From the NCBI GenBank assembly GCA_019916065.1, contig CM034236.1, forward strand, positions 55,022,690 through 55,086,689: DNA of 64,000 nt, written 5' to 3'. A model generated the notes under the pieces. The model had not been told where the DNA came from, ran no database searches, and was given only the letters and a program-made list of their open reading frames with translations. A program made the position numbers and the translations under genes. This DNA is from Vitellaria paradoxa. Lineage: Eukaryota > Streptophyta > Magnoliopsida > Ericales > Sapotaceae. Positions 48,672-59,800 of the stretch are shown piece after piece (the first letter of the stretch is position 1; each line of letters opens with the position of its first letter).

Positions 48672-49487
48672 TTCTTGCTACAATCTCTAACTCTCTTTTT
48701 TTTTTTTTTTTTAATTTCGGATGGAGCATCCAAATTCCTATGATTTGGGTATCTTCTTGGCCCATTTACAATTTTATAAAGGTCTAAAAGTTCAAGCCCA
48801 TTGTGCGAAGATTGCAGCCATTTTGATACACCTGCGCTCGTAGAGTGTTTGGAGTGCTAATAAACTCTAAAAAATTTAATAAAACTTTAACAATCTCTAT
48901 AAATTATTAAAATTCTCTATCACACTTTTACTTTTCCCACTTTCACTAATTTCAAAAAATTTCAATATTTCATTGAGAAAATGAAAATTTTGTAACGAGA
49001 TTAATCGAGTGCGAAATTTTTTTTTTCACAATCTTTTTCTTCGCGTCAAAAGTTTTCAAACGAGTGCCATTGTCGCTTATCTATCTCCATTTGTTTAGAT
49101 CCGTTAGAACGGATTTGGATAAATCGTTCTAACGGTTTACTTGTGTAGAATCCGTTAGAATGGATTTGAAAAGCCGTTCTGACAATTTTGGCACTGTTCA
49201 GAGAGAGAATAAACTTTTTTTTGAATCCGTTAGAACGGAACGGATTTAGAAAATCGTTTTAACGGTTTTGTCACTGTTCATCTCTAAAAAACTTAATTTG
49301 AAAAGAAACACCAAACGCCCTTAAATATCAAAAATCACATTTTTTTTATTTTTTCTTATTTTTTATCACTCCAAACGCTACCTAAGTAGATTTGCTATGT
49401 TTTTGTTTCGTACTTTTAGTACAAAGATCACTTTTAGGGACTAGCAACAACTTAATTAGGAGTTTGATGATATTCTAAAATTGTATT
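48672..49487. other. Outer part of right arm
   Basis: Mirror of bases 1-340. Includes a local inverted region, about 48,850-49,390, with an imperfect direct repeat of CCGTTAGAACGGATTTG (49,100, 49,150, 49,230) that the left arm lacks. It is probably a MITE (ends AGTGTTTGGAGTGC and CACTCCAAACGCTACC). No gene. Confidence 0.5.
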
Positions 49488-49975
49488 TTTGGATTTCATA
49501 TTTATTTGATTTATGACAAATTTAGAGTTAATAATGTGTTTTGAATGAATACTGTGCATTTAAATTTTTTTTTTATTCTTTGTAATTAGTTGACACGTGT
49601 AAACCTCAATACGGTGATCAAACTCACACACTTGGAGTTATTAGTGGACTGAATGGAGACACATTAAGTCAAACCGGAGTTGGTGGAATTACAGTAGCTA
49701 CCCATAATCATTCTCTAGAATAGAGTTAGATGGGAGTGGAAACAAGATCAGCTCATGGAGATAATCGTGGTGATGGAGCCACAGACCTAAAACAATCCTT
49801 GCCAGAAGGGGCCAAAAGAGTAACAGTGTGCTTGAGTAGCACACCTGCAACAAGCCTTGCCAGAGGAGGACAGAAGAACAGCAGTTGGAGTGGAGAGGTA
49901 TCAACCAATGTGAATAAGGAAGAAAAGACAAAAATAATGCCCCCTAAGAAATTTTGTTATCTATTGGAATAAGAC

Positions 49976-50006
<31 letters not shown>

Positions 50007-53000
50007 AAAATAGAGGTCTATCGGAGAACCACTGGATACATAGCCCAAGCCCAGAAATCAGAAACGACCAACTATGAACCCCAGCCTTAATTCTCATCAA
50101 TCTCGTGACCGCTTCTTTGAACAAGCAAATAAAGGAGAAGCCCTACTAACCAGCGCCTGGCCAGACCCACGAACATGTAACTGTTTCGGAGCAATAGAAC
50201 AAAGTTGGGCTAACAACCTCTGAAAAGAAGTAACACCGCCAATAACAAGTTCCAAGATATAAATATGGATATTGCATTCGACCTTGACTAGGGCTCCCGC
50301 AATTATCTATATGGTGAACTCGTTTTATGCACATAAATAATAAATAAATTAAGTGTTCACAGAAATTTAGAATCACCAGTTTTTGATTTATTAAATAGAA
50401 TTTTTTTAAAAAATTCAAAAAAGTTTCAATTATAAATGATTCATTTTTAAAATGCAAAAACTTGTAATTAGTTGACACGTGTAAGCCTTAACAATATGCT
50501 TTAACCTCCATTTGCACCACTATTCTAACCAACCTGCCAACTTGCCTTCGATGGCTTCAATCTTGTTCATCAGTCTATTTAATTTCATTTCAAGGTGGTT
50601 CTAATAAGCTTTCATGTAATGATCCACGATTTAGGTAGTTTAATATTATTCGCTTTGAACTTTGTAATCCTCACATTTTTATTTCTCTGACACCTACACA
50701 GGTACTCCCAAATATGACCTTATATTAGGTAAATTATTGAGCCTTCATAAATAGGACCATTCCATTCCACACTTACGTGATGAGACTCAATAATTTACGC
50801 CTTTTTTGGTAAGGTGCCTGTATAAACCTTAGAGAAACAAAAACTGTGATTGTTGCAAATCTAAAAACGAATAATATTGTACTATATGAATCGTGAGTCG
50901 TTACATTTCATATTCTTCAGCATTCCATTTAGCTTTTCCTAATTAGTCTTAAGGTAATGCCACCATTTTTTCACAATAGAATCTTGACTTGAATTGAGAC
51001 CCTTCTTTGAAGTAGATTTTCATATATCTATTGTTTCTTTACTGTTTCCACATAAACAAGAACCATCATTTTGGATGGCTGATGAAAAATATCATTACTA
51101 GTGACATTTTTAGAGAGTATCTTTTTTTACCCTACAAAATCTTCTAGATGTACAAACACCATTAGTCTTCCTCTTGTTGGATTTTTTTTTTTTAACAATT
51201 TGTTGGGATTTTGAGTTGATGAAAAAACTAATCACTAGTGACATTTTTAGACAGTGTTATTAGAATCTCCTAGATACATAAACACCGTTAGTGTTCTTTT
51301 TGTTATTGGATATTTTCAATAATTTATTAGATATGAATTTGATGAAAAACATCATCACTGGTGTTATTTTTTGGCAGTGACATTCCTCTTGTTGGATATT
51401 TTTAATAATGTGAGGATATAGAGTATTGTATCTGATTGGAACGTATCTAAATAAGAGTTTACAAGTGATAAGTGTCTGGTATGATAAGTAATTTTATTTT
51501 ATTATCTTCTTCTCTTTTATTTTAGAGTTTTTTCTTTTTTTTTTTTTTTTTTTTTGTTTATTATGGCTTGTAACTAAAAATTCTATTATCACGGAAAGCT
51601 TGAATCATCTTCTGGCAACACTCTAATGAATAATGGTAAACTTATAGATGAACATGAGAAAGTCATAAACAATGAAAGAACGCACATTTACGTGGTTTAA
51701 CAATTTGTCTACTTCCACAGACAAGGTAAAACTGATTTTTAGTTGTAAGAAGTTCCAACAATAAAGTAGAAAATTACAAAAGAAATTTGAGAGAACCTTA
51801 AAGAACTATAAACAACTCCATTACTTGTTCTTACCTTGTCTCTTAATCCATACCTATTGAACACCCTAACTTTTGATTTTAGCCTTAATGTACAATACGT
51901 TTCAAATATATAAAAATGAGAAACTTAATCAAAACTGAACTCAGAAACATACCTAGAATTGAATTCCTTAAATTAGTAGTTTTGTACCACGGGTTAAACA
52001 CCGCAACCCCCAACCTTCTATGTGTTCTTCTGAGTCAATATATAAGTTACAACTCTAATAAATCCTAGCTTCATTTAATATGGAAATATTGGTGGATTAT
52101 GTATTTTTTTATTATTTCAAATAAGTTTTATGCTTTGCTTCTATATTCTCTTGATTCCATGAATAATTATTTTCAATTTTTTCATAAGATTTAATTTTTT
52201 ACATAAATTTTGACTGATTATAAATAGAGTGGCATATTTAATACAATGAATGCTTAGAATTATTCTTTGATTCATTATAGACAGAGAACCATACTTTAGT
52301 ATGATTAATGATTAGATTTCTTGCATTCTTAAATCTTCGAACTTATTTTCTATTCTTAGAAAACATCAAAATTAGTTGTACTGAAAATCTTCTAATTCAA
52401 CTTCTAGTACTTGTAGTTATTCAATTGAGTTGTATAATAGCATTAAGAAATAAAAATTACATATTAAAACTAAGGTAGAAACCTAAATTTTATTGATTCT
52501 AAAATCCAAAATTTTATTCAATTATTTTTCAAAATAAAATCCTCTTAAAATCTAAATTTTATTTTCCTAAAAAGTCTTTTCTTCTACCTCAAACTTGCCA
52601 AGTTGTTACCTTAGATAATACTAATCTATAAGATAATGACTTTGCGATTTTCAACATTTTTACTTAGGCTGTGTTTGGGAACCCAGCTATTAGCTACCAA
52701 CTATAAGTTATTAGTTTTTTGGCTTTTCCTAAAATGACTAAATTTACCCTCTTATGTTTTAATTTTTTTTTTTAAATTTGAAGGAAAAAACGTAAAATTA
52801 ACAAAAAAACAAAAAAGCTAACTATTAAAAAGTTAACTTTTTTCCTTCCCAAACACACACACACACACACACACAAAGAAAAAAATGTTAGCTTTTTAGT
52901 AGCTAGTAGCTGCTAGCTAGCTTTTCCTTCTCAAACTCAACCTTAATAAAATTACACCACATGAAGCTCAGTGGTAAGAGTGATTAAAATTTTAATTAAG

Positions 53001-53855
53001 AATAATAAATTTTTTAGAACTACAAAAAAAATGTGTTTTTTAGTGATAAATTATTTCATTACTAAATGTAAAATGAAAAAAATTAATGATCATACTTTTG
53101 TCACAAAATTGTCACAATTAGTGTGACACTATGGTATACGGTTATAATAATTTTCTTTATTATTAAGGATTGGAATTTGCACCTGAGAAGTTAATGGAGA
53201 AGTGCATTTATTATTTTCTTATCATAAATTGTAAAATATTTAGTGCCCACAACAATTCATTTGTAAAATATATATATATATAAGAATTGATGTTAAAACA
53301 TAATTCATCACTAAAAATATAATTTAGTGATGAATAATATGATAATTTTTATAGAATAATAATTTTTGCATGCGATTTACGTCAATTAAATAATATTCAA
53401 TTTCTTCTATTTTTTAATTCAACAAAAAAGTATAATAAATTTTAATGTTTCTAATTTCAGTCTAAATTCTCTAATATTGTGTTACATTAAAAAAAAAAGT
53501 AAAATGAAATGAGAAACATTAATTTCAAGCAAGCTTTCTCTCGTGGTGAAAACTAATGCCCATTAATTTTGAACAATTTTATCCAAAACTTCTCGTATAA
53601 AAAGAAGAATATTGTATGATTGTATCCTTAGTGGCCTGAAAAGCAATCTTAAATATTACGCACAAGGACAAGGGCATCACAAAGACAAAAGGCGCAAGAA
53701 CTTCTAGGCATTTTGCTGATCCAACCTTTAATTTAAAAAAAAAAAAAAGTTATACTTCCTCATCCACTTGCGAAAAAAGTGACTTTTGATTATTAAAAAA
53801 AAAATTCAAGTTGAAGAAAAATTTGACCATGGATTATTAAAAAAATTTGACCATA
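49488..53855. other. Repeat-rich gap outside the palindrome, no gene
   Basis: Contains: a direct repeat GTAATTAGTTGACACGTGTA at about 49,582 and 50,464 bounding 0.9 kb; a C-run followed by an A-run (49,976-50,010); an inverted-repeat element at about 50,613-50,920 (ends TGTAATGATCCACGATTTA and AATCGTGAGTCGTTACA); three imperfect ~145-bp direct repeats around ACTAGTGACATTTTTAGA (51,080-51,400); and a Tourist-like MITE (52,667-52,942). A frame at 49,730-49,972 has no recognisable family. No confident coding exon. Confidence 0.5.
52667..52942. mobile_element. Tourist-like MITE with TTA target duplication
   Basis: 276 bp from GGCTGTGTTTGGGAA to CTTCTCAAACTCAACC, flanked on both sides by TTA (52,664-52,666 and 52,943-52,945). 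Inner inverted blocks AGCTATTAGCTACCAACTA and TTAGTAGCTAGTAGCTGC. Related sequence occurs in the aquaporin intron (58,700-59,800). Confidence 0.75.
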
Positions 53856-56565
53856 TAAGGTAGCTACCGAACATCCACTTGTGAAAAAAGTAACTTTTGA
53901 TTATTAAAAAAAATAAATGGAAGAAAATTTTAATCCTGAGTTACATCTGAATGAATGAAACCTTTTTGATTATTAAAAAATATATATAAATTGAAGAAAA
54001 ATTTAACTCTAGGTTACATCTAAATGAATAAGACTTTTTTGATTATTAAAAAAAAATGCAAGTTAAAGAAAAATTTAATACTGGATTACATCTGAATGAA
54101 TGAAACCAAACGAAAAAATTAAAATTAAAATTAAAAATAATTAATTAAATTTCAATTAACCAATTTTCAATTCTCTAATTTTGGTTTCATTCATTCAGAT
54201 GTAACCCTTTTTGAATATTAAAAAAAATATATAAGTTGAAGAAAAATTTAACTCTGGGTTACATCTGAATAAATAAGACTTTTTTTATTAAATACAAGTT
54301 GAAGAAAAATTTAATACTGGGTTACATCTGAATGAATAAAATCAAACGAAAAAATTAAAATTAAAATTAAAAAAATTGATTAAATTTCGATTAACCAATT
54401 TTCAATTCTCTAATTTTGGTTTCATTCATTCAGGATAAGACCTTTTTGATTATTAAAAAAAAAACAAGTTGAAGAAAAATTTAATACTGGATTACATCTG
54501 AATGAATGAAACCAAACGTGAAATTTAAAATTAAAATTAAAAAAATTGATTAAATTTCAACTAAGCAATTTTCAATTCTCTAATTTTGGTTTCATTCATT
54601 CAGATGTAACCCTTTTTGATTATTAAAAAAAATATAAGTTGAAAAAAAATTTAACTCTGGGTTACATCTGAATGAATAAGACCTTTTTGATTATTAAAAA
54701 AAATACAAGTTGAAAAAAATTTTAATACTGGATTGCATCTGAATGAATGAAACCAAACAAGAAACATAAAATTAAAATTAAAAAAATTGATTAATTTCAA
54801 TTAACTAATTTTCAATTCTCTAATTTTGGTTTCATTCATTCAGAATAAGACCTTTTTGATTATTAAAAAAAAATACAAGTTGAAGAAAATTTTAATACTG
54901 GATTATATCTGAATGAATGAAATCAAACGAGAAAATTAAAATTAAAATTAAAAAAAATTGATTAAATTTCAATTAATCAATTTTCAATTCTCTAATTTTG
55001 GTTTCATTCATTCAGATGTAACCTTTTTTTATTGTTAAAAAAAATTATAAGTTGAAGAAAAATTTAACTCTGGGTGACATCTGAATGAAGAATACCTTTT
55101 TAATTATTAAAAAAAATATAAGTTGAAGAAAAATTTAATATTGAATTACATCTGAATGAATAAAACCAAACGAGAAAATTAAAATTAAAATTAAAAAAAT
55201 TGATTAAATTTCAATTAACCAATTTTCAATTCTCTAATTTTGGTTTCATTCATTCAGAATAAGAACTTTTTGATTATTAAAAAAAATACAAGTTGAAGAA
55301 AAATTTAAAACTGGATTACATCTGAATGAATGAAACCAAACGAGAAAATTAAAATTAAAAAATTTTGATTAAATTTCAATTAACCAATTTTCAATTCTCT
55401 AATTTCGGTTTCATTCATTCAAATGTAACCCTTTTTGATTATTAAAAAAAAATATAAGTTGAAGAAAAATTTAACTCTGGAATACATCTGAATGAATAAG
55501 ACCTTTTTGATTATTAAAAAAAAATACAAGTTGAAGAAAATTTTAATGTTAGATTACATTTGAATGAATGAAACCAAACAAGAAAATTAAAATTAAAAAA
55601 ATTGATTAATTTCAATTAACCAAATTTCAATTCTCTAATTTTGGTTTCATTCATTCAGAATAAAACCTTTTTGATTATTAAAAAAAAATACAAGTTGAGG
55701 AAAAATTTAATACTGGATTACATCTGAATGAATGAAACCAAACAAAAAAATTAAAATTAAAAAAATTTGATTAAATTTCAATTAACCAATTTCAATTCTC
55801 TAATTTTGGTTTCATTCAATCAGATGTAACCATTTTTGATTATTAAAAAAAATATAAGTTGAAGAAAAATTTAACTCTGAGTTACATCTGAATGAATAAG
55901 ACCTTTTTGATTATTTAAAAAAAAATACAAGTTGAAGAAAAATTTAATACTGGATTGCATCTATATATATGAAACCAAACGAGAAAATTAAAATTAAAAT
56001 TAAAAGAAAATTGATTAAATTTCAATTAACCAATTTTCAATTCTCTAACTTTGGTTTTATTCATTCAGAATAAGACCTTTTTGTTTATTAAAAAAAAATA
56101 CAAGTTGAAGAAAAATTTAATACTGGATTACATCTAAATGAATGAAACCAAACGAGAAAATTAAAATTAAAATTAAAAAAATTGATTAAATTTCAACAAA
56201 CCAATTTTCAATTCTCTAATTTTGGTTTCATTCATTCAGAATAAGACCTTTTTGATTATTAAAAAAAATACTAAGTTAAGGAAAATTTTAATACTGGATT
56301 ACACCAAAGGAGAAAATTAAAATTAAAATTAAAAAAATTGATTAAATTTCAATTAAGCAATTTTTAATTCTCTAATTTTGGTTTCATTCATTCAGATGTA
56401 ACCCAAAATTAAATTTTTCTTCAGCTTGTATTTTTTTTTTTAATAATCAAAAAGGTTTCGTTCATTGAGATGTAACCCATGATTAAATTTTTCTTTAACT
56501 TGTATTTTTTTTTTTAATAATCAAAAGTTACTTTTTTCGCAAGTGGATGTTCGGTAGCCACCTTA
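53856..56565. mobile_element. 2.7-kb element with terminal inverted repeats and two-step tandem array
   Basis: Ends are TAAGGTAGCTACCGAACATC and, reversed, GATGTTCGGTAGCCACCTTA, continuing inward as a ~55-bp inverted repeat (CCACTTGTGAAAAAAGTAAC). Inside, an AT-rich unit recurs; the marker CTCTAATTTTGG lies at about 54,173, 54,408, 54,578, 54,818, 54,990, 55,232, 55,397, 55,633, 55,798, 56,043, 56,214 and 56,370. Spacing alternates near 240 and near 168, giving a higher-order unit of about 405 bp. Units contain self-complementary blocks (ATCTGAATGAATGAAACC against GGTTTCATTCATTCAGAT), so the array can fold. An extra partial end copy precedes it at 53,760. Non-coding; superfamily unknown. Confidence 0.8.
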
Positions 56566-56801
56566 CATTCCCGGATGAAAGCCAGCAAATACCTATTTTA
56601 ATTTTAAGACACTCTGGAGGCGCAATGCTTTCGGTCTAGTGCATATTCTCTCTGAGGGTGATAGCTAGAGAGAGGGTTTATAACTTTACTAAAGGCCATT
56701 GCCGTCTTCGGAGCTTCTCCGTTTTGTCCAAAACCCTAATTTCTTTTCCATTTCTTTCTCCACTTGGAGGATTTCAGAGCTTTCTCTGTACAATTTAACA
56801 A
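56566..56801 (+). promoter_or_regulatory. Upstream region and 5' UTR of the aquaporin gene
   Basis: Only about 235 bp separate the repeat element ending at 56,565 from the start codon at 56,802. The 5' UTR is likely C/T-rich (around 56,700-56,765). No clear TATA box was seen apart from GTTTATAACTT near 56,676. Function inferred from position. Confidence 0.35.
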
Positions 56802-59800
56802 ATGGAGACAGCTCATCGAAACTTCAACAACGAGTTTGCCTATGTGGAAAACCCAAACTCCCCACAGAAAAACCCATCTCATGTTTGGAGACTCTTTAAT
56901 GATCACTATCCACCTGGGTTTCTCAAAAAGGTACGCACTAATAATTTCATCCATTCTGCTTAATTTTCAATTAATTATACAAAAGAAAGACATTAACGTC
57001 CCCATCCTCACCCTTCACCTGAGCACCTCATCTGCACACAGACACACACACACACACACACACGCATATATATATATATATATATATATCCATGAAGACA
57101 CACGTACAAGTTACGTACATAATTGCTTGCATTCTCATGTTACAAGTACTCCATGCTTTATAGCTCTTCTTAAATACTATCCGTATTTCTTTTTTTGTTA
57201 GTTAATTTCTATTTTTATTGACAAAATCCATCGCAAAGGCAAGCAACTTTTCCCTTGCACAGGTTGAGATTTAATTAAAAATTTTCAGAGGCAGTATCGA
57301 TGATCGACTTGTGAATTATGTAAACGCGCCTAACAAAATAATTTCACAGTATGAATATGTACAACATAATTATTAAAATTTTATAGTAAGTTGAAAAAAG
57401 AATTATCATATATAGTTAAAAAATAAATACCTATTTTTTAAGAATTTTTTATTTTTATTTTTATGGCGGGGTGAAAAAAGAATTATCAAATGGTGAATGT
57501 CAATTGTCATATTATCGATATAATAAATATGCATCACATAAAATATATACAACAATTAATATTGTTGAATTTATCTGGTATTATTTACGTGGAATATTAA
57601 TTATTTATTGAGGTGTGGCGCAGGTGATTGCGGAGATAATAGCGACATTCCTGTTGGTATTTGTGACGTGTGGGTCGGCTGCGCTTAGTGTAAGCGATGA
57701 AGGCAAGGTCCCCAAACTTGGAGCCTCCGTCGCCGGTGGCCTCATTGTCACTGTTATGATCTACGCAGTTGGACACATCTCCGGTGCACACATGAACCCC
57801 GCCGTCACAGTTGCCTTTGCCGCCGTCAGACATTTTCCATGGAAACAGGTACATCCGCACAACTCTACCAAAAGGAAAAAAAAAAAAAAAACATTCGGTG
57901 CAAATCTGCGAAAATATATATACGTGTATGTATATATATTCAGTGCAATTATAGGCTCGGATCAAATTAAAAATATTCAAAAATCATCTTAAAAATGAGA
58001 CGTAAAGGTGTTCGAAGTTCTACAAAACTAAGCAAACATCTATAAATTTTTATAGTACTCACTAATTATGAAATTATAAATTTTACAAATTTATATTTAT
58101 TTTTTTTTTTTTACTTCAAACACCCTCTATGTCACGTCAAGCAAAAATCGATTAACTCATGCGAAAAAAAATTGGGTGGAATGAATTTTCATATTCTTTA
58201 AGATATTTTACGCACAATGAAAACAAAAATTTATCTTAAAAATCAATTTAGAGGTACTTATAGAACAAATATGAGTAATATGATTTTAATAGAGTTGAAT
58301 TTACTAATTAAGATTGAATTAGTTTGGTTTTATTTAATTCTATAACATGATTAGTTTTAATTTTAAAATTAAAAAATTTAAATTTAATAAAAATCATAGT
58401 AATTATGAATTTAACATGAATTCGAATTAAATTAATTCATGCACGTTAATTATTTTATCCATCTTTATTGTTTAAATAAATAAATAAAAATAATATTAGT
58501 TACAATTCCAACGTAAAACTAACGCTTTCCATTTCGACATCATGCCCACGTGACGTGACATATAGGTAATGCAATTGCTTTGGATCATCCACAAAGCGGA
58601 AGGGGAGGGGGGGTGGGCTAATATCGCCGAGTGATGGAAGCCCGCTGCCAGCAAACGCTGGCCGCACGATTTTCATCCTTTTTTTTTTTTCTATTTGAAT
58701 ATGATTTTAACAGAGAAGTTGAGAAGAAAAAAAAGTTAATTTTTTCAATTGACTATTAACTTATAAAAAGTTAATTTTTTTTTTGTATTTAGAAAGAAAA
58801 TAATTAACTTTTTAATTTTTTTTTTTGTTAGTTTGATATTTTAAGTAGAGCGGCTAATTAGTCCGCTGCTAGCGTTTGCTAGCTACATGATTTCATCTTT
58901 TTTTTTTTTTCCTGATTGAATGTGATTTTAATAAGAAACTTCAGCTAAATTTGAGAAGAAAGAAATTAACTTTTTTTTGTAGTAGACTACTAACTAATGA
59001 TTAAAAAATTAATTTTTTTTTTGTATTTAGAAAGAAAAAAATTAACTTTTTAGTAGTTAGTTTTTTAACTTTTTGTTAGCTTAACATTTTTACCTTTCAA
59101 TATTTAAAAAAAAATTAAAATGTAAAAAAATAAATTTAGTTATTAAAAAAAAAACAAAAAAGCTAGTAGCTAGTGGCCAAGTTATCAGCTTTTTTCTCAA
59201 ACACAGCCCCACACATCAATCAACCTAACAATTTTATTTTTTATTTTGTAAGAATGTGGGTCAAATAATAAAAATATTTTAAATTATATATTATTTTTAA
59301 ATATTTTAGAAATATTCATTTAAAATATTTTAAAATTATATTGTTAACCGAATTTTTATTATAGTATTTTAAAATAAATTTTATTTTTAAATATTTCAAT
59401 GTTCAATATAATTAATATATTATCCAATGACTAAAAAAATATTTTTATTATTTGACCCATATTCTTACAAAATAAAAAATAAAATTGTTAGGTTGATTGA
59501 TGTCAATTACCAGCTTCTAGCTTTTTTGTTTTTTTTTTTTAATAACTAAATTTACCTTCTTACATTTTAAATTTCTTTTAAATATTTTAGGGCAAAATTG
59601 TCAAACTAAAAAAAATACTAATTACTAAAAGTTAACTTTTTTCCTTCCCAAACACAAAGGAATTAACTTTTTAATAGTTAATTAGTAATTCACTAAAAAA
59701 AAAAAAAAGTTTTTCTCCCAAATTCAGCTGATGTTCCCAATTAAAATCACATTCAATCAGAAAAAAAAAATCGTGCAACAAGCAAACGCTGACAACGGGT

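Larger units (their letters stand above)
28985..49487 (-). repeat. Right arm of the giant inverted duplication
   Basis: Reverse-complement partner of 1-18,434. It is about 2 kb longer because of private insertions, mainly a 2.44-kb satellite-bearing insertion (46,223-48,662) and a 970-bp element (38,218-39,187). The inner end falls inside the PPR reading frame at about codon 413. Homology is still clear at 49,425-49,487, opposite the first bases of the window, so the outer end cannot be fixed here. Confidence 0.93.

Noticed and set aside
1..49487. Palindrome as an assembly artefact or collapsed haplotypes
   Set aside because: The arms differ by many substitutions and by private insertions with clean target duplications, and the inner junction cuts a gene precisely; an artefact would give near-identical arms. 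Long-read confirmation is still wanted.
49730..49972. Possible small gene (80 codons) with a complementary frame on the other strand
   Set aside because: No recognisable domain, no splice context, and low-complexity sequence follows directly; it is left as unexplained intergenic DNA.
56764..57201. 145-codon frame overlapping aquaporin exon 1
   Set aside because: It is the wrong frame. The frame from 56,802 reads [10 protein letters not shown], ends at a GT donor in phase with exon 2 and matches NIP N-termini; the other frame runs into CA/TA repeats.
57597..57980. 127-codon minus-strand frame over aquaporin exon 2
   Set aside because: Shadow of the conserved exon on the other strand; no known family and it runs into simple repeats.
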